Origin: Mesotoga sp. Brook.08.105.5.1
Lineage (GTDB): Bacteria; Thermotogota; Thermotogae; Petrotogales; Kosmotogaceae
Assembly (NCBI RefSeq): GCF_002752635.1
Contig: NZ_AYTW01000017.1
Coordinates: 62,001-126,000, forward strand
Direction: 5' to 3'
Length of the DNA stretch: 64,000 nucleotides
The notes below the pieces were generated by a model, which worked only from the letters and a program-made list of their open reading frames with translations, was not told the origin of the DNA and made no database searches. Position numbers and translations under genes: made by a program. This document shows, piece after piece, positions 36,624 to 45,762 of this stretch. How positions within the stretch are numbered: position 1 is the stretch's first letter; every line of letters starts with the position of its first letter.

Positions 36624-37612
36624 AAAGCATGGAAAGAATACTCGAAGTTGACAACTTGAAGATTTCCTTTAAAACCCAGCTTGGAAGGATAACACCTCTA
36701 GACGGGGTCTCCTTTAGTCTATCAAAGGGAGAGACTCTCGGGATCGTGGGAGAATCTGGCTGTGGCAAGACAATCACAGCTTTCTCAATAATGAGGTTGC
36801 TCCCAAAGAACTCCTTTCTCGGTGAAGACACAAGAATTGCTTTCAGAGGGAAGGACATTTCGACGCTCGGCAAGGAAGAGCTTCAGAGGATTAGAGGCAA
36901 GTCGATATCTATGGTATTTCAGGAACCCATGACCTCATTGAATCCCCTCTACACGATCGGATGGCAGATTTCCGAAGTATATAGACTGCACGAAGGTCTT
37001 AGTGAGGAGGAGGCAATGACGAGGAGCGTGGAAATGCTCCGGCTTGTTGGGATTCCAGAGCCTAAGAAGAGAGTCACGGAATTTCCTCATCAACTGTCTG
37101 GAGGAATGAGGCAGAGAGTAATGATTGCTATGGCGCTCGCCTGCAGCCCGGAGGTGCTCATTGCCGACGAACCAACTACAGCGCTTGACGTAACCATTCA
37201 AGCCCAGGTTTTGGAGCTAATGAACGAGCTGAAGGATAAGTTCAGCACAGCCACGATAATCATTACGCACGATCTGGGAGTAATTGCCGAAATGTGTGAT
37301 CGAGTTCTTGTGATGTATGCCGGTCAGATTGTAGAGAGCGGTGGGATATTCGATATCTTTGACAGTCCAATGCATCCCTACACAAAGGGGCTGATCAACT
37401 CGATACCGAAGATAGAAATTTCCAAGAAAGAACAGAGAAAACTGAATGTTATAAGTGGTTATGTTCCGCATCCTTCAAGCTTTCCTGAAGGATGTAGATT
37501 CAGGCCCCGGTGCTCGGTGGCATTTGATAGGTGCCTGGAAAAACCTCCTCTGATCGATTTTGAGAACGGGCATTCAGTTCGTTGCTGGCTTTTCGAAAGG
37601 AATGATCGATGA
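36620..37612 (+). CDS. dppD: Peptide ABC transporter ATPase, DppD type
   Basis: This ATPase energises peptide import together with DppF. The 330 residues include Walker A GESGCGKT, signature LSGGMRQR, Walker [13 protein letters not shown] and the oligopeptide-type C-terminal cysteine region [18 protein letters not shown], thought in some relatives to bind an iron-sulfur cluster. TTG 36620 overlaps the dppC stop; ATG 36629 is the alternative start and gives 327 residues. Confidence 0.92.
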   Translation: MKSMERILEVDNLKISFKTQLGRITPLDGVSFSLSKGETLGIVGESGCGKTITAFSIMRLLPKNSFLGEDTRIAFRGKDISTLGKEELQRIRGKSISMVFQEPMTSLNPLYTIGWQISEVYRLHEGLSEEEAMTRSVEMLRLVGIPEPKKRVTEFPHQLSGGMRQRVMIAMALACSPEVLIADEPTTALDVTIQAQVLELMNELKDKFSTATIIITHDLGVIAEMCDRVLVMYAGQIVESGGIFDIFDSPMHPYTKGLINSIPKIEISKKEQRKLNVISGYVPHPSSFPEGCRFRPRCSVAFDRCLEKPPLIDFENGHSVRCWLFERNDR

Positions 37613-38607
37613 TGTTATCTCCAATGGTAGAAATCAAGAATCTGAAGAAGTGGTTTCCTATAAAGAGCGGTTTCAGAAAAAAATCGCATCTTAAGGCTGT
37701 AGACGGCGTGGATCTGCACATATTCAAAGGTGAGACTTTAGGACTTGTCGGAGAATCGGGTTGTGGAAAGACTACAATAGGAAGAACTCTAATAAAAATC
37801 TACCAGCCTACAGATGGAGAGTTTCTTTACAGAGGGGGAGGTTCCACGGATGACAACGTAGATATCTTCTCTCTTTCCGAATCGAAAATGAGACCCTTCA
37901 GGAAAGAGATACAGATGGTCTTTCAAGATCCATATGCATCTCTCAATCCGCGAATGACAGTACATGACATAATTGCGGAAGGATTGAGAGTACACTCCGT
38001 TGGCAAGAGTAAAGAAGAGAGAAAGTCTATGATATCCGATATCCTTGAAAAGGTAGGTCTGAGGCCAGAGTATATGTATCGTTACCCCCACGAGTTCTCC
38101 GGAGGGCAGCGACAGAGAATAGGAATAGCCAGATCGATGATCCTGAATCCTGCTCTTGTCATTTGCGACGAGCCTGTTTCAGCGCTTGATGTATCTGTCC
38201 AGGCACAGGTTATAAACCTTCTTGAAGATCTAAAACATGAGTTCGAGCTGACTTACCTATTCATTGCACACGACCTCGCGGTAGTAAAGCACATTTGTGA
38301 CAGGATTTCGGTTATGTACCTGGGAAAGATAGTGGAAACCGCGGAGACAGACGAGCTTTTCAATAATGCGCTTCATCCCTACACTCGCGGACTGCTTTCT
38401 TCTATCCCCGTGCCGAATCCTCATTTGAGAAAGACTGGAAAGAGAGAGATAGTGAAAGGAGACATACCTTCACCTGTCGATCCGCCCGATACATGCAGAT
38501 TTGTAAAGAGATGTCCGAAAGCCTTCGACAGATGCGGTAAAGAAAGCCCGTCGCTTAAAGAAGCAAGTGACGGTCATTTTGTTTCGTGTTTTCTTTATGG
38601 TGAATGA
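37609..38607 (+). CDS. dppF: Peptide ABC transporter ATPase, DppF type
   Basis: The second ATPase has 332 residues with Walker [13 protein letters not shown], signature FSGGQRQRIG, Walker B LVICDEPVSALD and the C-terminal CRFVKRCPKAFDRC region. Its ATG overlaps the dppD stop by four bases. It closes the operon; the next gene is convergent. Confidence 0.93.
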   Translation: MMLSPMVEIKNLKKWFPIKSGFRKKSHLKAVDGVDLHIFKGETLGLVGESGCGKTTIGRTLIKIYQPTDGEFLYRGGGSTDDNVDIFSLSESKMRPFRKEIQMVFQDPYASLNPRMTVHDIIAEGLRVHSVGKSKEERKSMISDILEKVGLRPEYMYRYPHEFSGGQRQRIGIARSMILNPALVICDEPVSALDVSVQAQVINLLEDLKHEFELTYLFIAHDLAVVKHICDRISVMYLGKIVETAETDELFNNALHPYTRGLLSSIPVPNPHLRKTGKREIVKGDIPSPVDPPDTCRFVKRCPKAFDRCGKESPSLKEASDGHFVSCFLYGE

Positions 38608-38680
38608 GGATTGCCGTGAGCAGCCTATCAAAGTTTCTATGGGCCTAAATGCTCGATTGCGGAAACACCATGAGCGTTCC

Positions 38681-39961
38681 TTAGTCGAAGATGTATATCC
38701 AGGAGAACATTGTGTCGATGAGTTGTCTGTCGACATGTCTGAACTCATAGTAGTGATCGGGTGTTGACAAGCCATCTCTTACAGGCATGAAATAGTGGTC
38801 CAGACCGGGTAATAACTGGAAATAGACGTTGATTCGTGTCCAGAGTGCATTCATAAACATTATGTAGTCCTGAACGGTTGACTCGAAATCTGCATCACCC
38901 TGGACTATTAGGACCGGTATTTCCAATTCCCTTATGGTCTCAATATGATTCATTCTGTCAAGTTCATAGTAGTAGCCGGCCGTTGCCGCAAGAACAGGAG
39001 TACCTGGGGGTAATTTGCCATCTAGCGCGGCCTGCAAGTAATCTGTAAGAAGTTGTGTCTGCTGCCCTCTATCTGTTTCGTAAATCGATGCAAAGTACTT
39101 CTGCTTATCGATTATTACTTGAAGCTCTCTTCTGGCCGGGGTGGCAAGAAGAATAATCCCATCAACTCTAGGGTCTCTGGCGGCGATTACTGGGGCAACT
39201 CTGCCTCCGAGTCCGTGCCCAGCAAGAAATATTGATGAAACTGACGGTATTCTCGACGCAGCGGTTATTGCACTGACGACATCCTCAATCACTTCTGTTT
39301 CGATGCTAGGAGGGGTTTGAGATAGCCGCTCTCCGAATACAAAGGATCTCTTATCATACCTCAGAACGGCCACACCTTGAGTCGCCAGTCCCCAGGCTAT
39401 CTGCCTGAATGGTTTGTTCGGCCCAATTGTAGAATCTCTGTCCATAGCTCCCGAATCATGTATGAGAATCACAAGTGGATACTTGTCAATCTCTTTGGGA
39501 ACGGTAATTACTGCGGGAAGCCGGTATCTTCCCTCGCCAATTGTTATTTCAAACTCATCAAACTTGCTTGTATCGATATACTCGGCTATACTTCCCGGTT
39601 GAAGAGTCGGTTGAATTACAAAAGTGTCGACCTTTCCCTGATCATCAATTACTACGTTGAAATCTATAAATCCTCTCTCGAACTGAGCGTGAAAGATGAA
39701 GACCGTGAAACCTCTTATCTCGCTCCTCTCTGTCGAGAAGACAAAAAGATAGTTTCCGTACTCGTCTCTTAGCTGCTGGAATTCTCTTTCCATTTCTTCA
39801 ACATTGTACAGACCTTTTGCCCGCACGCTCTGCATTTCGTATGCAAGATAATAGTTGCCACGCAACAACAACTGAAGGTACCTATCGGCCAGTACCTCAG
39901 ACCCAAGGAGTAATGTGAAAGCTAAAAAAGCTGCAATTCCTGATGAAATTATCCTTTTCAA
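38681..39961 (-). CDS. Exported alpha/beta hydrolase with DUF3887-like N-terminus; nucleophile replaced by Gly
   Basis: The 426-residue precursor begins with a signal peptide (MKRIISSGIAAFLAFTLLLG). Residues about 25-125 look like the DUF3887 domain often placed before such hydrolases. The hydrolase fold follows with IHDSGAMDRD (oxyanion region), the nucleophile elbow near residue 247, and C-terminal LIVQGDADFE and PGLDHYF carrying the acid and histidine. The elbow reads AGHGLGG, whereas active relatives have GHSLGG, so the serine is missing; I checked this in the DNA (GGGCACGGACTC on the coding strand). It may be inactive or a binding protein. The start is TTG after AGGAG. Confidence 0.82.
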   Translation of the reverse strand: MKRIISSGIAAFLAFTLLLGSEVLADRYLQLLLRGNYYLAYEMQSVRAKGLYNVEEMEREFQQLRDEYGNYLFVFSTERSEIRGFTVFIFHAQFERGFIDFNVVIDDQGKVDTFVIQPTLQPGSIAEYIDTSKFDEFEITIGEGRYRLPAVITVPKEIDKYPLVILIHDSGAMDRDSTIGPNKPFRQIAWGLATQGVAVLRYDKRSFVFGERLSQTPPSIETEVIEDVVSAITAASRIPSVSSIFLAGHGLGGRVAPVIAARDPRVDGIILLATPARRELQVIIDKQKYFASIYETDRGQQTQLLTDYLQAALDGKLPPGTPVLAATAGYYYELDRMNHIETIRELEIPVLIVQGDADFESTVQDYIMFMNALWTRINVYFQLLPGLDHYFMPVRDGLSTPDHYYEFRHVDRQLIDTMFSWIYIFD

Positions 39962-40040
39962 CCCTGGCTTCTCCTAAAATAAGATTCCAACATTTTCGTT
40001 TCTAACTCAATGATAAACCAACAGCCCTCAATTGATGAAA

Positions 40041-40065
40041 TTAAAACGGAGGGCGTTTGCCCTCC
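40041..40065 (-). terminator. Terminator of the NatAB-like operon
   Basis: GGAGGGC (40048-40054) and GCCCTCC (40059-40065) form a seven-base stem with a four-base loop. On the minus strand it is followed by GTTTTAA, 38 bases after the permease stop. Confidence 0.75.
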
Positions 40066-40102
40066 ATTTACAATAATCAGGCTACTTCATACCAAAGGCA
40101 TC

Positions 40103-41296
40103 TCAAGAACCTGAACTATCCATTATCTTTTCGCTGTTGAAGACCTTTGTCAAGAAGTATATGAACAGAGATATGTAAGCCAGATTACTCAACAACATTA
40201 GCACAAATCTCGTCATCACAAAGTTAGCAGTAATAATATCCTTCATTACGAAGATGGAGTTTACAAGCGGGATGAAGTAAAGCAGGAGGTTATCGGGTGA
40301 CTCCATCTGCATAGTTGCAACTCCCAGTACTATTGCGATAATATATATGGGCATCACATAACCGCTTCCCTCTTTCATGTTTCTTGCTAAGGAGCCAAGG
40401 AGAACAATTAAGGCGGCTGCGAGCCCAGACATTGTCACCAGTGTAATGAAGAGACCAAAGAGAGTTGTGGCTGACAGGGATGAGAAATTGAGCTCACCAG
40501 CCCCAAATGCAGGTCCTCCAACTCTAAAAGCGATTATCAGGCCGATGAAGGTGAATATGCTGTTCAAGATCGCAATAGTCATTACATACAGAATCTTCCC
40601 TGCAGCAATTGATGATCTCGACACCTGATTAACAAGCAGGACAGGCATGCTTCCCCTCTCTTTTTCGCCCGCAGTTGTGTCGAGGCCTATATTCATGGAT
40701 CCGGCGAAGATGTAAATGAGCAGCAAGTACGGGATCAATGTGGCCAGCAGCTCTGTTCCCTGAGATTCTTCCGGCGCAACATCTCTTTTCTCTACACTTA
40801 CTAGATTGAGATCTTCGAGTGTCAATCCATGTTCGAGAAGCTTCTCCGAAAGAAGTAGAGATGAATATGACAATAGGGCATTCTGAACTATTTGAGCCCC
40901 ATACGAAGAACCTCTTGAAGTCGAATTATAGAAGAGACGCGCATCCAACTTCTCTCCACCACGAACTCTTTCCGCGGCATCTGCGGGAAACTCTACCATG
41001 ATTGAGTTTTCCTGGTTTCTGACCGATTCTTCGCTAAGATTTTCGTCAATTTCAAATGAAATCATCTGGTCAAGAAAACTCAGGAACCTCCCATCGGGTA
41101 AATTAACTATCTTCAGCTTGTAGACTGTTTTTTCGTAGGTTTTGGCTTGGGATGAAGAAACTGTGTTCATTACGAGGAAGATCACTGGCATGATCAACAT
41201 CGGCAAAATAAGAACTGCGAAGACAGTTCGGGCGTCCTTGAATATATTCTTGAGTTCCTTTCGAAAGATAATTAGAGCATCCCTAAACAATCTCAA
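40103..41296 (-). CDS. ABC-2 type exporter permease, NatB-like
   Basis: The 397-residue membrane protein has one N-terminal membrane segment, a 150-residue external domain and five or six C-terminal segments, the layout of NatB/ABC-2 permeases. Motifs include IFRKELKNIFKDARTVFAVL and TAGEKERGSMPVLL. With the ATPase encoded just upstream it would export Na+, a drug or another small compound; the substrate cannot be assigned. It overlaps the ATPase gene by 14 bases. The start is one of two TTG codons (41296 or 41290). Confidence 0.85.
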   Translation of the reverse strand: MRLFRDALIIFRKELKNIFKDARTVFAVLILPMLIMPVIFLVMNTVSSSQAKTYEKTVYKLKIVNLPDGRFLSFLDQMISFEIDENLSEESVRNQENSIMVEFPADAAERVRGGEKLDARLFYNSTSRGSSYGAQIVQNALLSYSSLLLSEKLLEHGLTLEDLNLVSVEKRDVAPEESQGTELLATLIPYLLLIYIFAGSMNIGLDTTAGEKERGSMPVLLVNQVSRSSIAAGKILYVMTIAILNSIFTFIGLIIAFRVGGPAFGAGELNFSSLSATTLFGLFITLVTMSGLAAALIVLLGSLARNMKEGSGYVMPIYIIAIVLGVATMQMESPDNLLLYFIPLVNSIFVMKDIITANFVMTRFVLMLLSNLAYISLFIYFLTKVFNSEKIMDSSGS

Positions 41297-42032
41297 TCAC
41301 CCCTTCTCTGTCGGCAATCTTAAAGAACACGTCTTCAAGATTGTCTTCGCCAAACTTCTCATAAAGCCCTTCAAGAGTGTCGTCTTCAACTAGCCTGCCC
41401 TTGAAGACAATTCCAACTCTATTACATAGCTTTTCGGCAACAGACATGATGTGAGTGGAGATTATTATCGTCTTTCCCTGGTCGCGGTAGTCTTTGAGAA
41501 AGTCGGTGACTGTTCTTGCCGTAAGGATGTCCAGACCGTTTGTGGGTTCATCAAAGATTATTACTTCGGGATTATGAATAAGACTCACTGCGATAGCAGC
41601 CTTTTGCTTCATTCCTGTAGAGAGCTTCCCGATTCTCTTGTCAAGGAAGTCATTCATATCCAGATATTCTGATAATTCCTTTGTCCGTCTAGAGATATCT
41701 GTGTCCCTCATATGACTGAGTTCGCCGTAGAATTTAAGCAGTTCCTTTGGTGTAAGGTTTCCCGATAGTTTCATATCGCTTGTAAGGAAGCCGATTCTCT
41801 TACGAACTTCTGTGGGTTGAACTACGCAGTCGAATCCCATTACGCTTGTCTTTCCTCTGTCTGGCTTGAGAAGAGTTGAGATAATTCTGAGGGTTGTAGT
41901 CTTTCCGGCACCATTTGGCCCTAGAAGGCCATAAATGCTCTTTGGCTCGGCGGAAAAGCTCAACGAATCGACTGCTACGACCTTTTTTCTTCGACTTTCG
42001 AAAGTCTTTGTGATTTTCTCAACCTTGACCAT
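41283..42032 (-). CDS. ABC-2 type exporter ATPase, NatA-like
   Basis: The 249-residue ATPase has Walker A GPNGAGKTT, signature LSTGMKQKAAIA, Walker B VIIFDEPTNGLD and the H-loop STHIM. It forms a two-gene unit with the permease. AGGAGGCAAAAA precedes the ATG. The closest look is to sodium-exporter NatA, but related ATPases export many substrates. Confidence 0.9.
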   Translation of the reverse strand: MVKVEKITKTFESRRKKVVAVDSLSFSAEPKSIYGLLGPNGAGKTTTLRIISTLLKPDRGKTSVMGFDCVVQPTEVRKRIGFLTSDMKLSGNLTPKELLKFYGELSHMRDTDISRRTKELSEYLDMNDFLDKRIGKLSTGMKQKAAIAVSLIHNPEVIIFDEPTNGLDILTARTVTDFLKDYRDQGKTIIISTHIMSVAEKLCNRVGIVFKGRLVEDDTLEGLYEKFGEDNLEDVFFKIADREGVIEIV

Positions 42033-42173
42033 TTTTTGCCTCCTAAAAACGTTTGTTCCAGGGTGTAGAATAGCATTCTGTTGTTAATGTGAAGTGAAGA
42101 AATAAGAATCGCAAAAAAATATTTCATTATAGCGTGGATATGGATTAATTATATTCACAACGGAATTCAATTA

Positions 42174-42202
42174 TTTCAATCCTTGATAAATTATAGTATA
42201 AT
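42174..42202 (+). promoter_or_regulatory. Probable promoter of the tldD operon
   Basis: TATAAT (42197-42202) is preceded at 16-17 bases by TTTCAA/TTCAAT in an AT-rich stretch. The leader to the ATG at 42299 would be about 90 bases. Confidence 0.5.
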
Positions 42203-42298
42203 TTGTCATAAGAAACGTGCTTGGAAATCTTAGTGTCGACTCTTCGGAGAAGGCTTGCTTAGTGATGAACAAAATACCATTGCATTAGGAGGTTCTAG

Positions 42299-43729
42299 AT
42301 GAAGGTAGAAGATTCAAGATATCTAAACGATAAACGGGACTTGATGAAAAAACTTTTGCGTTCTCTGGAACGTGACTTTCCTTACGTTTCAGTTCTCGGC
42401 ACGGATGTCAGGGGTAAACAGTACCAGGTGATGACAACTGGGATTAGCGTGAACGATTCGAGATGGTCCGAAAGAGGGTTCGTGCTCAGGATTCATGATG
42501 GAAGAGGTTACTTTGAATTCTCGTTTAATCAAATGGGGAATCAATCAATTGAGGAAATTGTCAAGTATGTCAAGAGAAAGCTTTCTGCGTTCAGGAAAAG
42601 TATGAATGAGAAAAGTCTAGATGCTTCAGCAGTATCGATGCTCGAAGAAGAGGAATCAAAACTCTGTTTCAATGACGAAGTTGGAATTCTTCCGGGTTCT
42701 CTTTCGGCAGGAGAGATAATCGATAGACTTTCTTCTTTTAAGGATACGGCTCACGAACTCTCCAATGAAGTAATAACTGTAATGGCCCTCATGGAAAACG
42801 TGCAAGTGAGTAAGCTCTTCATTTCTTCCAGGAAGGAGCTCTCACAATCCTACATCTGGTCTCAAGGTTATTTGCACGTCGTTGCCAGAAGAAACAAGAA
42901 GACCAAGTATAGTATGAAAGGTTTTTCGGGACTGAAGGGTCTGGAGGTTCTAGACGAGATGGAAGCGTTCGTCGGAAAAGTCGTCGAGAATGCTCGACTT
43001 CTGCTCTCGGCCGAGAGAATAGATCCAGGTGAGTACGATGTAATTTGCTCGCCCGATGTTGCGGGACTGATTGCTCACGAAGCTTTCGGACACGGAGTCG
43101 AAATGGACATGTTTGTGAAGGGGAGGGCAAAGGCCGTCGAGTATCTGGGAAAGCAGGTTGCGTCTGAGTTAGTTACGATGCATGACGGAGCGGCCGGTGT
43201 AAGAGAGGTTTCATCTTACGCTTTTGATGATGAAGGCAGTCTGGCAAAGGACACGGTGATAATAGAAAAGGGAATTCTCAAGAGGGGAATTTCAGATTTG
43301 ATTTCTGCATCTGTTCTTGGAACTGAGCCGACCGGCAACGGTAAGAGGGAATCGTTTGAGAGAAAAGCATATGCACGCATGACGAACACATATTTCTCTC
43401 CGGGAAAAGATGATCTAAAAGATATGATCGAATCAATAGATTATGGTTTTCTTCTTGAGGACTATTACAGTGGAATGGAGGATCCCAAAAACTGGGGGAT
43501 TCAGTGTGTCATAGCCTACGGACGCGAGATCAATAAAGGCCAGTTTACAGGTCGCATAGTATCTCCAGTAATGATGACAGGATATGTACCTTCATTGCTG
43601 AAGTCGATTTCCATGGTATCTGGAGATTTCAAGCTCTCAGGAACGGGAGCCTGCGGTAAAGGTCACAAGGAGTTCGCTAAAGTCTCTGCGGGCGGACCAT
43701 ATATTAAGGCAAAAGCGAGGTTGGGATAA
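42299..43729 (+). CDS. tldD: TldD-like metallopeptidase subunit
   Basis: TldD pairs with TldE to form a zinc protease that cleaves unfolded or modified peptides. The 476-residue protein carries the HExxxH zinc motif in LIAHEAFGHGVEMD (about residues 259-264) and the C-terminal GACGKGHKEFAKVSAGGPYI with a cysteine typical of TldD. AGGAGGTTCTAG precedes the ATG. The stop overlaps the next start (TAATG), so both subunits are made together. The name is by family; this is a divergent TldD. Confidence 0.85.
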   Translation: MKVEDSRYLNDKRDLMKKLLRSLERDFPYVSVLGTDVRGKQYQVMTTGISVNDSRWSERGFVLRIHDGRGYFEFSFNQMGNQSIEEIVKYVKRKLSAFRKSMNEKSLDASAVSMLEEEESKLCFNDEVGILPGSLSAGEIIDRLSSFKDTAHELSNEVITVMALMENVQVSKLFISSRKELSQSYIWSQGYLHVVARRNKKTKYSMKGFSGLKGLEVLDEMEAFVGKVVENARLLLSAERIDPGEYDVICSPDVAGLIAHEAFGHGVEMDMFVKGRAKAVEYLGKQVASELVTMHDGAAGVREVSSYAFDDEGSLAKDTVIIEKGILKRGISDLISASVLGTEPTGNGKRESFERKAYARMTNTYFSPGKDDLKDMIESIDYGFLLEDYYSGMEDPKNWGIQCVIAYGREINKGQFTGRIVSPVMMTGYVPSLLKSISMVSGDFKLSGTGACGKGHKEFAKVSAGGPYIKAKARLG

Positions 43730-45003
43730 TGATAGAGACGATTGTAAAGAACCTTGAAGCAAATTCAGTAGATGCATGGAGAATAAGGGAAGAGAACATT
43801 GAGAGTGAAGAGTATTTCTTTGTAGGGAACAAAGCAGATCTTGGAAGGGCGAAAAAGGTAAAGAAGTATGAAGTAACTGTCTACCGTGATTTTGAAGAGG
43901 GCGAAAAGAAATACAGGGGAAGCTCGACGGTTACTGTAAACCCGGGAACAACGGTTGAGGAAATCGTCCAGTCAATACAGGAGGCCTTTTTTGCTGCAGG
44001 TTTCGTTAAGAATCCCTGGTATCCAATGGCACCGGGATTTTCACGGAGATTCGAAACAGCCGAACATGACCTTCACGATCTTTCAAGAGATGCGATCGGA
44101 GCAATCTTTTACAATGAAAAACCGTCCAATTCATGGTTGAATTCTGTTGAGATTTTTGTGACGAGAAACGGGTACCACATTCTCAACTCTGAAGGTCTCG
44201 ATGTGACTTTTTCAAAATATAGAACATACATCGAAAGCATTGTAAGTTCTTCTGGCAGAGAGGAAGTTGAGCTGTACGATCAGTTTCTCCTTGCGCTTCC
44301 CGATGTTGAACGTATAAGGGAAAGGATTTCCAGGCTACTTCTGATGGTCTGTGAAAGGGCTAATGCTGTTCCTACGCCAACTTTAGACAGGATACCGGTA
44401 GTACTTACGGGAGAGCCGGCGAAAGAGGTAATGAGATACTATTTGAAACAGGCAAATGCACGTCTTAAGTATGACAGGATATCCGAAGTTGAACCTGGAG
44501 ACTCTGTTCAGTCAGGAGAATCGGGAGATAAGATAGCGCTTGAAGTCGTACCGGAACTTGAAGGTTCATACTTCAGCCTTCCTGTTGACAATGATGGTTT
44601 TCTCATTGAGAAGAGGACGGTTATCGAAAATGGGATCTTGAAGGATTACTGGGGTGACATCAAATATTCCCACTACCTGGGAATCGAACCAACAGGTGCT
44701 GTTCTGAACTTCTCGGTTGGTCGTGGCAGTCTCAGCATTGACGAGATGCGAAAAGTTGATCATCTGGAGGTTACTAATTTTTCGGCAGTTGACGTTGATG
44801 AAACAACGGGTGATTTCGGAGGAGAGATCAGATTAGGCTGGTATTTCGATGGTTCGGAGAGAATCGCGGTGTCGGGAGGTTCAGTAACCGGTAATCTAAG
44901 AGAACTTGATTCAATCTATCTGTCGAAAGAGACAGAACTGGACGGAGATTACTATGGACCGATCTCGATAGCAGTAGAGGGGTTGAAGATTTCGGGTGAG
45001 TAG
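43729..45003 (+). CDS. TldE/PmbA-like subunit
   Basis: The 424-residue protein belongs to the PmbA/TldD family but lacks the HExxxH motif, as expected for the non-catalytic TldE partner. Recognisable parts are the N-terminal beta domain with TVTVNPGTTVEEIVQSIQEA and the C-terminal segment DNDGFLIEKRTVIENGILKD. It overlaps tldD by one base. Together the products should form a hexamer that encloses the active site. Confidence 0.8.
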   Translation: MIETIVKNLEANSVDAWRIREENIESEEYFFVGNKADLGRAKKVKKYEVTVYRDFEEGEKKYRGSSTVTVNPGTTVEEIVQSIQEAFFAAGFVKNPWYPMAPGFSRRFETAEHDLHDLSRDAIGAIFYNEKPSNSWLNSVEIFVTRNGYHILNSEGLDVTFSKYRTYIESIVSSSGREEVELYDQFLLALPDVERIRERISRLLLMVCERANAVPTPTLDRIPVVLTGEPAKEVMRYYLKQANARLKYDRISEVEPGDSVQSGESGDKIALEVVPELEGSYFSLPVDNDGFLIEKRTVIENGILKDYWGDIKYSHYLGIEPTGAVLNFSVGRGSLSIDEMRKVDHLEVTNFSAVDVDETTGDFGGEIRLGWYFDGSERIAVSGGSVTGNLRELDSIYLSKETELDGDYYGPISIAVEGLKISGE

Positions 45004-45020
45004 TTTTTGCGAAGGTGCAC

Positions 45021-45686
45021 ATGATTATTGAGACAATAAGAATGAGGCATTCAACGAGGAAGTTCCTCAGTTACGACCTGTCTGCTGAGGAGAAGGAAAG
45101 GCTAATGAACTTCTTCAGGGAGCTTCCTACTCTTCATTCTTTGCACCTGAAATGGACCCTTAGAGATCTAAACAAAGGATCGGGTGTTATATTTGCACCG
45201 TGTCCCGAAAAGCCGAACTGCCTTGTGGAATACGGATTCCAGGGAGAGATCATTGTTCTGGAAGTGACCAAGATGGGATTAGGCAGTTGCTGGAATGCCG
45301 GGATTAGAGAGGAAGGCTCTCCTGCTGGGATTATCCTTGGTAAGGAAGATTCAGGGAAGGTAACTTTAAACGATGTCCTTACCGGAATGGGGAGAAGGAA
45401 GGAGTTGAAATCTCTTGTCGAGGGACCGTTGCCCAAAGATGAGAGGTTGCTTCAAATATTGGAATCATGCAGACTTGCCCCTTCTTCGATGAATAGGCAA
45501 CCCTGGAGATTCAACGTTCAGAATGGCGATCTATACATCTGGACAAAAGGCAACGTGATTGGAGGGGGTCACTGGATAGATCTTGGGATTGTGCTTTCAC
45601 ATGCATACATCACTGCGCTTGAGTTCTTCTCGAAGGTTTCGATAGAAAAAGCTGCCAGAGACAAATACAGAGTGATCATGAGTTAG
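45021..45686 (+). CDS. Nitroreductase-family flavoprotein
   Basis: The 221-residue protein shows the nitroreductase pattern: IIETIRMRHSTRKF at the start (FMN-binding Arg-x-Ser-x-Arg), a central GLGSCWNAGI, ESCRLAPSSMNRQPWRF, and a C-terminal LGIVLSHAYITA. It follows the TldE gene by 17 bases, so it is probably the third gene of that operon. The substrate is unknown. ATG 45021 follows GAAGGTGCAC; the GTG at 45015 is the alternative start. Confidence 0.8.
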   Translation: MIIETIRMRHSTRKFLSYDLSAEEKERLMNFFRELPTLHSLHLKWTLRDLNKGSGVIFAPCPEKPNCLVEYGFQGEIIVLEVTKMGLGSCWNAGIREEGSPAGIILGKEDSGKVTLNDVLTGMGRRKELKSLVEGPLPKDERLLQILESCRLAPSSMNRQPWRFNVQNGDLYIWTKGNVIGGGHWIDLGIVLSHAYITALEFFSKVSIEKAARDKYRVIMS

Positions 45687-45762
45687 CGGCTAGTTGTTGC
45701 TTCGTTCTGAAACTTTGACTTCCTGCAGACATCGGATTGCGAAAAGAAAAGGTTCTTCTCGT

